The notes below the pieces were generated by a model that searched no databases, was not told where the DNA came from, and worked only from the letters and a program-made list of their open reading frames with translations. From Mycolicibacterium sp. YH-1 (GTDB lineage Bacteria > Actinomycetota > Actinomycetes > Mycobacteriales > Mycobacteriaceae), in contig NZ_CP092915.1 of NCBI RefSeq assembly GCF_022557175.1, positions 868,001-932,000 of the forward strand: DNA of 64,000 nucleotides, read 5' to 3'. Shown in pieces: positions 25,447 through 34,950 of this stretch (the first letter of the stretch is position 1; each line of letters opens with the position of its first letter). Position numbers and translations under genes: made by a program.

Positions 25447-26691
25447 TCAGGCGTCGACGAAGCGCTCTCGGTAGGCGCGCAGCCTGCTCGCCACCTCGTC
25501 GGGGTCGAGACCCAGATCGGAGGGCTCGTAGACGACCCCGCCGTGCCTGCCGCGCGGATGGTCGTCGCGGAACTGGGTCATCGCCGAGCGGGCGCGATCG
25601 TCGTATGGCTGGCCGGCCAGGTCATAGATCGCGGTGACGATGCCCTCCTCGTCGGCCATGAAGTCCTCGAACCGCACATCGATCGACTGTGCGGCGGGCA
25701 GCACGTCGCGATCGCGAAGGCAGCCGTTGAGCAGGTCGTCGGCGCGGTCGAGCCAGTACCGCGCGGTGCGCTCGGGCTGGGGACGATCACTGGCCATTCG
25801 CTGCGCGTAGCTGATCATGGTCGACATCGACATCGTGACCTCGACGGGATCCCGGTGGGTCACCACGAACGTCGCGTCAGGGAAGGTCGCGAACAGGATG
25901 GGAAACTGCTCGAGGTGCTGCGGAGACTTCAGCACCCACCGCTGCCCACCCCGAAGCCACTGCATGGCCTGCAGCGACCGCTTCAGGTAGGCATACGACG
26001 CGCTCTGATCGTGCGACTTGTAGTGCGCGGCGTAGTCGGGCAGGTAGTGCATGGTCTCGAACAACATGCCTGAGATGTCGTTGCCCAGGAGCTGGATCTC
26101 CTCATGCGCGTGGTCGACGGTCATCTCGTGCATCCGTTTGAACTCGGGCATGGACCCGTCGATGATCTCGAGCCCGGCCGCACAACGGTCCCGGCGCGGC
26201 TGCTCGTCGGCATCATCGGGGCCGGGGAACGGCTCGAGGCTCTCCCAGTAGGGCATGTACCGGATCGCGGGATCCGCGGCAATGAGGTTGTGCAGGTGGG
26301 TCGTTCCGGTTCGGGGGAGTCCGCAGATGATGATGGGACGCTCGATCGCGACATCCTCGATCTCGGGATGCGCCGCGACGAGTGCCTCCAGCCGAAGTCG
26401 GTTGACCAGGTGGCCAACCAGCTGCTCGAACGCCATCGCCGTACCCACACCCGAGAGCCCGGCATGATCGCGCAGCGAACCGCACAGGATCTCGAGGCGC
26501 TCACGGAACGCCGGATCGCCCCACTCGTTCAGCCCGGTGCGCTCGGTTGCCGTCTGCAGCAACGACTCCGGTGTCAGGGTCAGCGCCGCCCCGTAGGCGG
26601 CGAGGCCGTCACGTATCGGCAGCGACGCCTCAGGGAAGACCGGCATGGCCAGATCTGTGAGCCTGACAGCGGCTGGGCGTACGGCGGTCAT
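25447..26691 (-). CDS. Sulfotransferase family protein (Stf-like)
   Basis: A 414-residue P-loop sulfotransferase. The PAPS 5'-phosphosulfate loop is IICGLPRTGTTHLH (121-134), and a 3'-phosphate site is suggested by WVLKSPQHLEQF and THRDPVEVTMS further on. Mycobacteria have many members of this branch; few have known acceptors. It overlaps the DUF1214 gene by 4 bases (ATGA) and is the last gene of the TetR operon. Confidence 0.85.
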   Translation of the reverse strand: MTAVRPAAVRLTDLAMPVFPEASLPIRDGLAAYGAALTLTPESLLQTATERTGLNEWGDPAFRERLEILCGSLRDHAGLSGVGTAMAFEQLVGHLVNRLRLEALVAAHPEIEDVAIERPIIICGLPRTGTTHLHNLIAADPAIRYMPYWESLEPFPGPDDADEQPRRDRCAAGLEIIDGSMPEFKRMHEMTVDHAHEEIQLLGNDISGMLFETMHYLPDYAAHYKSHDQSASYAYLKRSLQAMQWLRGGQRWVLKSPQHLEQFPILFATFPDATFVVTHRDPVEVTMSMSTMISYAQRMASDRPQPERTARYWLDRADDLLNGCLRDRDVLPAAQSIDVRFEDFMADEEGIVTAIYDLAGQPYDDRARSAMTQFRDDHPRGRHGGVVYEPSDLGLDPDEVASRLRAYRERFVDA

Positions 26692-27773
26692 GACGCGACG
26701 TCGGCGATGTTGACGACACGACAGACCGGCCGTGCCGGGGTCTGCTCGGGCAGGAACCAGCGCAGCCAGATCAGCCCTTTGGACCGCCCCGCGGTCGACA
26801 CCCAGTTCGGGTGTCCTGGGTCGCGTTCGCTGATCACGACCCGCCAGGAACCGTCCGGCTCGTAGGTCACCTCCGTGCCGTTGATGGTGACGCGCTCACT
26901 GGAGAAGTCGTAGGTGTGCAGGAAGGGATTCCACAGGCACAGGTTCCAGAACACGCACTCCGGAGACGTGCCGTCGACGATCAGTGCCTCGTCGTGACCC
27001 AACTCGTAGGCGCCCATGGCGTACGCGGCGTCGCCGGCCGCCCAGCCGTACGTGACGGTGGGCACGGGGTACGGCTCGTGAATCTCGTTGGCCGGCTCCA
27101 CCTTCGTGGGGATGAACGCGAGTTGCGCGGCAAGCCAGGTCCGCGCGGCCTTCAAGCGCCGTGCCATATCGGCGCGGTCCTCGGTGCGGCGTTGGGGCGC
27201 GTCGAGGGCCTCGATGGTCCACACCGGGCGCCGATCGGTCTCGCGGGAGGACACGTAGTCCCGCGTCAGTGCGAACACCGAGTCGGGTTCCAACGTGATC
27301 CCCGGCCCGTCCGCATGTGTTGGGCTCATGATGAACTCGAAGTTCCCGTCGGCGTCGAACTCCATGGCGTGGTCATTGAGGGTGCCGACGATCCGCTCGC
27401 TGTAGCGGCCGTCATCGGGCCCGCCGTATACCGTCATCGACAGGTACGCGGCGTCGCCGCGGTTTCCTCGCACGCGATAGGTGCGGGCAGGGTCCAGTGG
27501 CGAGAGTTGATAGAAGGCATCGGAGTTGTCCCCGCCCCACTTGAGGAACGGCCCGATGACGTCGACAAGACGCGGACGGTCCTTGTCGTTCCACACGAAC
27601 GCGTCGGTTGCCACCCGGAGCAGGCTGAAAGCCAGGCGGTAGCCGTCGAGGAGGTCGGCCTCGGGCAGCGGCGGGTCCGCCGCCAGCAGCTTCCTCTCGA
27701 CCTCTCGAACCTCGTCCAGAAGGCCCGAAAAGGCCTCTGACAGTTCGGTTCCGGCCTGCTGGTCAGTGGTCAT
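26688..27773 (-). CDS. DUF1214-domain protein
   Basis: A 361-residue protein with an N-terminal helical part and a DUF1214 beta-sandwich (YRVRGNRGDAAYLSMTVYGG near 115-134, and FWNLCLWNPFLHTYDF toward the C-terminus). No signal peptide. Function unknown; in actinobacteria it is often next to sulfotransferases. It overlaps both neighbours by 4 bases, so regulator, DUF1214 protein and sulfotransferase form one transcript. Confidence 0.82.
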   Translation of the reverse strand: MTTDQQAGTELSEAFSGLLDEVREVERKLLAADPPLPEADLLDGYRLAFSLLRVATDAFVWNDKDRPRLVDVIGPFLKWGGDNSDAFYQLSPLDPARTYRVRGNRGDAAYLSMTVYGGPDDGRYSERIVGTLNDHAMEFDADGNFEFIMSPTHADGPGITLEPDSVFALTRDYVSSRETDRRPVWTIEALDAPQRRTEDRADMARRLKAARTWLAAQLAFIPTKVEPANEIHEPYPVPTVTYGWAAGDAAYAMGAYELGHDEALIVDGTSPECVFWNLCLWNPFLHTYDFSSERVTINGTEVTYEPDGSWRVVISERDPGHPNWVSTAGRSKGLIWLRWFLPEQTPARPVCRVVNIADVAS

Positions 27774-28372
27774 GGACTCTCCTCGGCTCTCATCTCCGCC
27801 CCCTGCATCACCAGGGCACAGAGTCTCTCGACGACGTCGTCTACGTCATCGCAGTGCTGAACTTGCATGGTGTAGAACGACGTGCCGATGAGCAGGTCGT
27901 AGAGCATCTTGATGTCGACATCGGGTCGCACCGTGCCCTGCTCGATACCGGCGCCGACCAACTCGGCGAACTTGTGCTGCGTCTGTTCATCGAGGAGTTT
28001 CTGGGTGCGGATGAAAAGCGCCGGGTCGCTGTGACGGTCGGCGAGGATGCCCATCGTGGCGCTGGCGACTATCGGCTCACGCCAGAACTCGCACACGCCG
28101 TGCACGAAGCGCCGAAGGTCGGTGTCGAAGTCGCCGGAGCCCTCCAGCACGTCGGCGTTATCGGCCCAGCCGAACACCGCGTCGAACACGACGTGGGCCT
28201 TCGACGGCCAACGCCGGTAGACGGTGGGGCGGCTGACGTCGGCCTCGCGTGCGATCGATTCGATCGATATCTGGTCGTAGCCGTTGGTGCTCAACAGCTT
28301 TCGGGCAGCCGTCAGGATCGCCCTCTGCGTGCGGGGATCGCGAGGCCTGCCCCGCACCGGTTCCGCCGTCAT
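27770..28372 (-). CDS. TetR-family regulator
   Basis: A 200-residue repressor with an N-terminal helix-turn-helix (ISIESIAREADVSRPTVYRRW, about 36-56) and a variable ligand domain with a TetR C-terminal pattern. It is first in the operon with the DUF1214 and sulfotransferase genes and very likely represses it. A palindrome lies 10 bases upstream of the start. Confidence 0.88.
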   Translation of the reverse strand: MTAEPVRGRPRDPRTQRAILTAARKLLSTNGYDQISIESIAREADVSRPTVYRRWPSKAHVVFDAVFGWADNADVLEGSGDFDTDLRRFVHGVCEFWREPIVASATMGILADRHSDPALFIRTQKLLDEQTQHKFAELVGAGIEQGTVRPDVDIKMLYDLLIGTSFYTMQVQHCDDVDDVVERLCALVMQGAEMRAEESP

Positions 28373-28381
28373 GGGCCATAG

Positions 28382-28398
28382 CGTTACATGCCGTAACG
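28382..28398. promoter_or_regulatory. Candidate TetR operator
   Basis: Inverted repeat CGTTAC-ATGCC-GTAACG just 5' of the TetR-family gene. Its position fits autoregulation of the TetR-DUF1214-sulfotransferase operon. Confidence 0.5.
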
Positions 28399-28430
28399 TA
28401 AAGTGTCAACGGAATCACCGCAGTGACTTT

Positions 28431-29675
28431 TCACCGCAATGACACGGTGACCTCGCCTCCGCGGGGATCGACACCATCGAGAATGCTTGAGGGCACCCGG
28501 AACACCCGTCCCGGCGAGGCCGGCCAGGGCAGCGTCCGCCGCCCGACGACCCGGCCGTCCTGACGCGCGACCACCCGTGGCACGCGCACCAGGGTGTCGG
28601 TCCAGGTCAGCAGCCGATGGCGCGGTGGAGGACCGTCACCCGGACAGATGATGCCGGGCGAGATCCACCGCAGCGGCGCGTCGACCCGAAGCCGCACACC
28701 GTCCGCGGGCCCACGGGCACCGCGCAGGTAGTCGCGGACGGGCCCGGCGACGTGCCGTCCGTCGAGTGCGGCGATATCGGCGGTGTCGACCGGGTGCAGT
28801 AGGTTGCCGACCGCGAAGACGCCGGGCCGGCTGGTCCGCATCGCTGGATCGGTCAGGGGGCCAAGGGTTCCCGTATCCATATCCAGCCCGGCGCTGCGGG
28901 CGAGCTCATGGTCGGGAATCCAGTCCCCAGTCAGTACCAGGGTGTCGCACTCGACGATGCGACGCTGCCCGGTGTCGATGTTCTCCACCTCGACGGCGGC
29001 CAACGTGGGCTTGCCGATGATGCGTGTCACCCGCGTGCGGGTGGCGACGTGGGCGCCGAGCAACGGGGTTCGGCCGGCGACGTTGAACACGGCGTAGGAC
29101 TCCGGTGACGGATACGGCGTCGTCATCAGGACCGTCTCGCAGCCGACGTGCTTGAGCGTGAGAACCGCGGAGTAGCTGACCAGCTCGGCTCCGACCACCA
29201 CGGCGCGTCTTCCGACCGTGCGGTGTTGCAGGTGGACGAGGTTCTGCAGGTGTCCGGTGGTGTAGACACCCGCACACCGATCGCCCGGGATCATGCGTGC
29301 GGGTCGCGGCCGCTCACGCGCGCCGGTGGCGAGGATGACGGCACGCGCGTCGATGCGCCGACGACCCTCGGGTGCCGTGACCTCCAACGACGTGTCGCCG
29401 TTCCAGCCTGTGACCATCGATCTGGTGTGGATGTCGACACCGGCGGCCACAGCCCTCTCGACAAGGCGGCGGGCATAGGTCGGTCCGGAGATGAACGTCC
29501 TCATGTCGCGCATGCCATAGCCCGGGTGGTCGCTGTGGCGGGGGATGCCCCCGGCGGCCGACTCCCGTTCCAGGACGGTGACGTTCAGATCTCCGGCGGA
29601 CGCGAGTTCCGCGGCGGCCGTCAGGCCCGCGGGACCACCGCCGACAATGGCGACGTCCGTGGTGATGACGTTCAT
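28431..29675 (-). CDS. FAD/NAD(P)-dependent oxidoreductase, GlpB/HcnB-like
   Basis: A 414-residue two-dinucleotide-binding flavoprotein: FAD motif AIVGGGPAGLTAAAEL (8-23), the ATGARERPR segment, NAD motif VVVGAELVSYSAVLTL and the VFAVGNLLHPVDTAD FAD motif. It resembles the second subunit of three-gene glycerol-3-phosphate dehydrogenase-like systems, in which GlpA-like and GlpB-like proteins are followed by a DUF1667 gene. DUF1667 is absent here, but this protein has an extra C-terminal region of about 90 residues. The ATG overlaps the upstream stop (ATGA). Confidence 0.78.
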   Translation of the reverse strand: MNVITTDVAIVGGGPAGLTAAAELASAGDLNVTVLERESAAGGIPRHSDHPGYGMRDMRTFISGPTYARRLVERAVAAGVDIHTRSMVTGWNGDTSLEVTAPEGRRRIDARAVILATGARERPRPARMIPGDRCAGVYTTGHLQNLVHLQHRTVGRRAVVVGAELVSYSAVLTLKHVGCETVLMTTPYPSPESYAVFNVAGRTPLLGAHVATRTRVTRIIGKPTLAAVEVENIDTGQRRIVECDTLVLTGDWIPDHELARSAGLDMDTGTLGPLTDPAMRTSRPGVFAVGNLLHPVDTADIAALDGRHVAGPVRDYLRGARGPADGVRLRVDAPLRWISPGIICPGDGPPPRHRLLTWTDTLVRVPRVVARQDGRVVGRRTLPWPASPGRVFRVPSSILDGVDPRGGEVTVSLR

Positions 29676-31066
29676 CGGTGCACCCCCTGCACGAGCTCGA
29701 TCGCGTCGAGGTAGGTCTGGACCTCCGCGCCGCAGAAGAAGCCCTGGCATCGGCCGTTCATCACGCGGGTGCGCCGGCGCAGACCGTCGAGGCCCGCCGG
29801 CGGGATGGTCGAGCAGCACGCGTCGCGCAGTTCGCCCGCGGTGACGCGTTCGCAGAAGCACACGATGGTCCCGTACTCGGGATCCTCGGCGATGCGTTCG
29901 GTGTCCTCGTACGGCCGGGTGAAGGCCTCGCCGAGGTTGGGCATCCGAGGCGGTGGTGGCAGGGATTTCCTCGCGACGAGGGTGACACCGGCGTCGCGGA
30001 CCATGTCGCGAACGTGCTCGGCGATCGCCATACCGGCTGTCAGACCCGTCGAGCGGATACCGCCGACGAGTAGATAGCGTTGTGCGGCATCGGTTTCGAT
30101 CAGGTAGTCGCCGTGGTCGATGGCCGCGCGCAGCCCCGCGTAGGTGGCGGTGACCTCCTCGTCGAGCAGACGCGGCATCAGGGCCCGACCCTTCTCCAGC
30201 AGGAAGTCGAGCCCGGCCTCCGAGGTTCCCGTCGCCGAGCGATCCTGCAGATCCTCCGATGTGGGGCCGAGCATGACGTTGCCGTAGATGGTGGGGCTCA
30301 CCAGCACACCCTTGCCGCGTGCGCTCGGCACGGGCAGCACGATCTTGTTCACCAGAGGTCGGGCGAGCTTGTCGTACACGATGAGTTCGCCGCGGCGCGG
30401 GGTCACCGTGAACCGGGCGTGGCCGAACAGGGCGTCGATGACATCGGCACCCAGGCCCGCGGCGTTGATAACCCACCGCGCGGTGACGTCGCCCGCATTG
30501 GTGTGCAGCGTGGTCGTGTCGGCGCCGGTGTCGACGCGCTCCACCCGATGGTTCCTCAGCAACGTCGTGCCGCGGTTGACCGCGTCGGTGGCCAGGGCCA
30601 GGTTGACCGTCCAGGTGCAGATGATCGACTCATCGGGCACGGTGAGACCGCCCAGGACGCCCTCGCCGAGATCGGGCACCTGCGCGTAAACCGCGGCGGC
30701 GTCGATGATCTCGCATTCGGCGTAGCCGTTGTCCTGCGCCTTCTGCTGCAGTGACGGCAGCGCGTCGAGCTGTTCGGCGTCCCATGCGACGAGGACGGCA
30801 CCTGTGCGTTCGACGGGGATCCCGGTGTGTCGTGCGTACTCGGACAGCAGTCGATAGCCGCGGCTGACCATCGCCGACTCCAGCGTGCCTGGTTTGGCGT
30901 CGAAGCCGGTGTGCAGGATCGCGGTGTTGGCCTTGCTGGTGCCGTCTCCGACGTCGTCACGCGCCTCGAGAAGTGCGACCGACAGGTCGTGGCCGCTCAG
31001 TTCGCGGGCGATCGCCGATCCGACGATGCCCGCGCCGATGACGGCAACGTCATAGGGGGTTGTCAC
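29672..31066 (-). CDS. FAD-dependent dehydrogenase with BFD-type [2Fe-2S] C-terminus, GlpA-like
   Basis: A 464-residue DAO-family flavoprotein (AVIGAGIVGSAIAREL, residues 9-24). The C-terminal domain carries the cysteine set of bacterioferredoxin-associated [2Fe-2S] proteins (CFCERVTAGEL, ACC, RCQGFFCG). This architecture is that of anaerobic-type glycerol-3-phosphate dehydrogenase GlpA and of L-2-hydroxyglutarate oxidase relatives. Sitting between a glycerol-kinase-like FGGY kinase and a GlpB-like protein, it probably oxidises the phosphorylated product of the kinase. It overlaps both neighbours by 4 bases. Confidence 0.8.
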   Translation of the reverse strand: MTTPYDVAVIGAGIVGSAIARELSGHDLSVALLEARDDVGDGTSKANTAILHTGFDAKPGTLESAMVSRGYRLLSEYARHTGIPVERTGAVLVAWDAEQLDALPSLQQKAQDNGYAECEIIDAAAVYAQVPDLGEGVLGGLTVPDESIICTWTVNLALATDAVNRGTTLLRNHRVERVDTGADTTTLHTNAGDVTARWVINAAGLGADVIDALFGHARFTVTPRRGELIVYDKLARPLVNKIVLPVPSARGKGVLVSPTIYGNVMLGPTSEDLQDRSATGTSEAGLDFLLEKGRALMPRLLDEEVTATYAGLRAAIDHGDYLIETDAAQRYLLVGGIRSTGLTAGMAIAEHVRDMVRDAGVTLVARKSLPPPPRMPNLGEAFTRPYEDTERIAEDPEYGTIVCFCERVTAGELRDACCSTIPPAGLDGLRRRTRVMNGRCQGFFCGAEVQTYLDAIELVQGVHR

Positions 31067-32511
31067 GATTTCCTTTCAAATGCGACGTCCGTCCCGGACG
31101 CGTATGTGGTGTCGGCCAGTTCGCGCCAGGCCGAACGGAATTCGGCTGCGCGGGTGGCGGACCACGTGGGTTCGTAGCTGGACGCGGGCGTCCAGTCCGG
31201 TACGACACCGCGGATGCCCTTGGCCGGATTCAGGCTGAGGTCGGCCAGCGCGGCGGCGCCGAGGGCTGTCGCGTGGGGTGACGGGTAGACGTCGACGGGC
31301 ACCTGCAGGACGTCGGCGACGGCCTGCATCAGCACCCTGGACTGGGTGAGTCCGCCGTCGGCGCGGAGTCGGTTGAGCTGGGTGGTGGTGTCGGCCTGGA
31401 TCGCCGAGACCAGCTCGCCGATCTGCGCCGCGATGCCCTGCAGCAGGGCCAGCGCCAGGTGCCCACGGTCGGTGGACAGTGTCATCCCGGAGATCGTTGC
31501 CGTCGCACTGGATTCCCACCACGGCGCTGCCAGACCCGCGAGGGCCGGCACACACAACACACCCTTGGCGTCGGACGCGGCGACGACGTCGAGTTCCTCG
31601 GCGCCGCTGATGACGCCCAGGCTGGCCAGCCAGCGCACGGCCGAGGCCGCGGTGTACACCTGGCCGTCGACGCAGAACGTGTCCTGGCCCGCGATCCGCC
31701 AGGCCACCGACGTGGTCAGCCCGGACCGGGACCGCACGGCCGTCGACCCGGTATTGGCCAGCAGGAACGCGCCGGTGCCGAAGGTGCACTTGGCCATTCC
31801 GGCCTCGAAGCAGGACTCGGCGAGCAGCGCGGCCTGCTGATCGACGACCAGGCCACCGACGGGCACCTCGGCACCGAAGGCCGATGTCGTGCCGATGAGG
31901 ACGTCGTTGGCGACGATGTCGGGCATGACCTCGTCCTCGAGGCCGAAGAGCGCCAGCAGTTCCCGGCTCCACCCGGTCGCACCGAGATCGGTCACCAGCG
32001 ATCGGCTGGCGGTGGTGGCGTCGGTGACGAACTCGCCCGTGAGCTGGTGCAGTAGCCAGGTGTCGGACGTGGTGACCACGCCCGCGGTCTCGACGTTGCG
32101 GCGCAGCCACGCCATCTTGGGCGCCGAGAAGTACGGGTCGAGAACCAGTCCGGTGCGGGCCGCGAATTCCTCGGCGTGTTCGGCCATCTCGGTGCACAGA
32201 GCCTCGGCGCGGCGGTCCTGCCACACGATGGCCTGCGTCAGCGGTTGCCCGGTGGCGCGGTCCCACGCCAGGACGGTCTCGCCCTGGTTGGCCAGTGACA
32301 CCGCATCGATCCGACGGCCCGCGCGGGCAACGGCGTCGCGGCCAGCGGTCAGGACGGAGTCGAGCAGCTCAGCCGGGTCCTGTTCGACTCCACCGCCTTC
32401 GAGGTAGCGCGGGTGGACCGGCACCTCGGCCACGCCGCAGACCCCGTGTTCGGGGTCCACGACGATGGCCTTGGTGCCGGATGTGCCCTGATCGATGGCC
32501 AGCACGGTCAT
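31063..32511 (-). CDS. FGGY-family carbohydrate kinase, glycerol-kinase-like
   Basis: A 482-residue FGGY kinase with the N-terminal ATP phosphate motif LAIDQGTSGTKAIVVD, the IVWQDRRAEALC signature, the CTFGTGAFLLANTG phosphate-2 loop and the RADGGLTQSRVLMQ adenosine region. It is closest in pattern to glycerol kinases but diverged enough that another polyol or triose is possible. It lies in the five-gene minus-strand set with an APC permease instead of a glycerol facilitator, so glycerol itself may not be the substrate. Confidence 0.82.
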   Translation of the reverse strand: MTVLAIDQGTSGTKAIVVDPEHGVCGVAEVPVHPRYLEGGGVEQDPAELLDSVLTAGRDAVARAGRRIDAVSLANQGETVLAWDRATGQPLTQAIVWQDRRAEALCTEMAEHAEEFAARTGLVLDPYFSAPKMAWLRRNVETAGVVTTSDTWLLHQLTGEFVTDATTASRSLVTDLGATGWSRELLALFGLEDEVMPDIVANDVLIGTTSAFGAEVPVGGLVVDQQAALLAESCFEAGMAKCTFGTGAFLLANTGSTAVRSRSGLTTSVAWRIAGQDTFCVDGQVYTAASAVRWLASLGVISGAEELDVVAASDAKGVLCVPALAGLAAPWWESSATATISGMTLSTDRGHLALALLQGIAAQIGELVSAIQADTTTQLNRLRADGGLTQSRVLMQAVADVLQVPVDVYPSPHATALGAAALADLSLNPAKGIRGVVPDWTPASSYEPTWSATRAAEFRSAWRELADTTYASGTDVAFERKS

Positions 32512-34022
32512 GGGGTGGGAGCTTTCCCGTCGGTCTCCGCAACGTGGTCGAGTTCGGCGTCGATGGACGTCATCGCCGGCATCCGCAGCCCGTCACGGCC
32601 GCGGGTCGCCAGCAGGTAGGCCAGATAGCACGCACCGATGGAGACCATGATCGCCACGTAGATCCACGCGTCCCGGAATGAGGCGTCACGGAACAACGAG
32701 AGTTCGAACACCAGCCAGACCACCGCGACGACGATGATCGGCAGCTCCCAGCGGCCGAGGTTGAATCCCGCGCTGGTCGGCAGCTTGCGCCGCTTGGTGA
32801 TGTAGAGCGTGACGGTGATGGTGTAGATGATCGCCGGCAGCAGCGTGGCCGCACCGAACAACTTGAACAGCGCATCGGTGCTGGTGGAGAACAGGCCGAG
32901 GATGACGAGGGCGATCAGCGTCATCACGATGGTCGCGTTGAGCGGCGTCTTGGTGCGCGGCGAGACCTTGTGCAGGGCTTGCCAACCGGGGAACCGTTCG
33001 TCGCGGGACATGGCCCAGACCAGCCGGACACCGGTCAGCAGGATCACGAGACCGCAGGCGAAGATCGCGATGGACACCAGAACCAGCAGGGCGGTGCCGA
33101 CGAACGAGCCGAGCACGTCCTGAATGACGTCGGCGACGGGCGTGCCCGACTGGGCGAGCGCGATGGGATCGTTCACGGCTGCGGTGACCGCCAGCAGGAA
33201 CAGGAAGCCCAGCACGCCGGATGCCAGCACGGCCTGCCACATGGCGCGCGGCACCACGATCTCGGGACGCTTGGTCTCCTCGGCGAGGTTGGCCGCGGAC
33301 TCGAAGCCCACGATGGTGAAGGCGCCCAACAGGAATGCGAGCATCCACGGGCCTGCCGCGGTCGCCTCGCCGAAGCTCCAGTAGTTCTCGGTGGGGACTG
33401 CGCCTGTCGAGAAGAGGTTGTCGACACTGAGCTTGCGGGCGATCACGCCGACGATGAGCAGCAGCGCGACGAGTGCCACCATGCCGATGAGCTCGGCGGT
33501 GACCGCGAAGTTGTTGACCCGCTCGGTCCACTTGGTGGACAGCCCGATCAGCAGCGCCTGCAGCACGATGACGCCGGCCGTGATGAGGAACGCGGTGGCC
33601 GGTGTGCCCTCGAAGGAGAACAGTGCGGGCAGCACCGTGGAGGCGACGGTGTAGTCGACGGCGCTCACCACGATGGCCAGGAAGGTGAACGAGATCCAGC
33701 CGGTGATCCAGCCCAGGACCGGGTTGGCCAGCCGCGACACCCACTGGTAGGCGTAGCCGGTGACGGGGATACGTGCCGCGAGTGCGCCGAGCAGCAGTGC
33801 GACCGCCAGCTGGCCGATGACCACGATCGGCCAGGTCCAGATGCCCATCGGGCCCGACGTGTTGAGCACGCTGCCGTAGGTGGTGAAGATGCCCGTCGCG
33901 ATCGACACGAACGCGAACGCGACGGCGAACGATGCGAACCGGCCGGTGGATCGCTCGAGGGTCTCGGTGTAGCCGAATTGAGAGACGGACGGCGCGGCGC
34001 CCGATGTGGAATCAGGTTTCAT
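32508..34022 (-). CDS. APC-superfamily permease
   Basis: A 504-residue integral membrane protein with about 12 hydrophobic helices and the APC N-terminal signature (FASFAVAFAFVSIATGIFTTYG; GFESAANLAEETKRPEIVVPRAM). The family moves amino acids and amines by proton symport or exchange. The ATG at 34022 is preferred; the upstream in-frame sequence is not family-like. Its place between a DeoR-type regulator and an FGGY kinase is unusual and suggests the imported molecule is aminated or amino-acid-like before it meets the kinase and dehydrogenases. Confidence 0.82.
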   Translation of the reverse strand: MKPDSTSGAAPSVSQFGYTETLERSTGRFASFAVAFAFVSIATGIFTTYGSVLNTSGPMGIWTWPIVVIGQLAVALLLGALAARIPVTGYAYQWVSRLANPVLGWITGWISFTFLAIVVSAVDYTVASTVLPALFSFEGTPATAFLITAGVIVLQALLIGLSTKWTERVNNFAVTAELIGMVALVALLLIVGVIARKLSVDNLFSTGAVPTENYWSFGEATAAGPWMLAFLLGAFTIVGFESAANLAEETKRPEIVVPRAMWQAVLASGVLGFLFLLAVTAAVNDPIALAQSGTPVADVIQDVLGSFVGTALLVLVSIAIFACGLVILLTGVRLVWAMSRDERFPGWQALHKVSPRTKTPLNATIVMTLIALVILGLFSTSTDALFKLFGAATLLPAIIYTITVTLYITKRRKLPTSAGFNLGRWELPIIVVAVVWLVFELSLFRDASFRDAWIYVAIMVSIGACYLAYLLATRGRDGLRMPAMTSIDAELDHVAETDGKAPTP

Positions 34023-34083
34023 GGATCGTGCTTTCTGACTGGTGTTGACTGTGCGAGTTCGCTTTGCATATCGGCGTTTCCGG

Positions 34084-34851
34084 TCACGCTGACAGGACGA
34101 CACCTCCCGCTTCCTGTACGGCCGCTGCAACGGCCGCGGAACTGCTAACTTCGGTGATGACGCCGCTGATCGAACCCAGATCGCACACGCGGTGCGGGGC
34201 GATGCGGTCGAGCTTTGACGAATCGGCCAGCACGTAGGTGGTGGCGCTGTTGGCGATGATGATGTGCCGCACGGCGACCTCGTCGAGGTGATAGTCGGTG
34301 AGGCCGGCATCGGCGTCGACCCCACCGGATCCGATGAACGCGATATCGGCGTAGATATCGGAGAACAGCGCTGCCGCATGGGCGTTCGCACAGGCGAGAT
34401 CCCCGGCCCGCACCCTTCCGCCGGAGACCAGGACGTCGACGCCGGGCCGCCCGGCGAGTTCGATCGCGACCCGCAGTGACGGGGTTGCGACGGTGCCGCG
34501 GAATGAGGCCGGGATGGCGCGGGCCACCTCCACCGCCGTGGTTCCGATGTCGATGATGACGGTCTGGCCCGGTTCGATCAGCCCGGCCGCGACGCGGGCG
34601 AGATCGGTTTTGGCCTGATGGCGGGTCAGGGTGCGTTCGGAGAACGACGCCTCCTCGCCGCTGCGGCGTCTCAGCACGGTCGCCGCACCGCCGTGCACTC
34701 GCCTGATCGCGCCGCGTTCCTCGAGTAGCGCGAGATCACGGCGCACGGTCTCGGCCGACACCCCGAGCCGGGTGACCAGCTCATCGGTGCTCACCGTCTG
34801 AGCACCGTTGACCAGGTCGACGATGGCGTCGTGCCGGGCTGCTGGGAGCAC
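34084..34851 (-). CDS. DeoR/GlpR-family regulator
   Basis: A 255-residue repressor: N-terminal DeoR helix-turn-helix (ARHDAIVDLVNG, TDELVTRLGVSAETVRRDL) and a C-terminal sugar-phosphate-sensing domain (IDIGTTAVEVARAI, FIGSGGVDADAGLTDYHLDE). DeoR proteins usually answer to phosphorylated sugars or glycerol phosphate, which agrees with the kinase encoded downstream. It is the promoter-proximal gene of the cluster, 61 bases upstream of the permease. Confidence 0.88.
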   Translation of the reverse strand: MLPAARHDAIVDLVNGAQTVSTDELVTRLGVSAETVRRDLALLEERGAIRRVHGGAATVLRRRSGEEASFSERTLTRHQAKTDLARVAAGLIEPGQTVIIDIGTTAVEVARAIPASFRGTVATPSLRVAIELAGRPGVDVLVSGGRVRAGDLACANAHAAALFSDIYADIAFIGSGGVDADAGLTDYHLDEVAVRHIIIANSATTYVLADSSKLDRIAPHRVCDLGSISGVITEVSSSAAVAAAVQEAGGVVLSA

Positions 34852-34950
34852 TCGCGTGCCTCTCTGTGTGGATTAATGACCGTTTATGACTGCCATTGTG
34901 TGACAGCGACCACCCTTCGTCAAATGGGAGGGCTCGGTACCGTCATTCGC

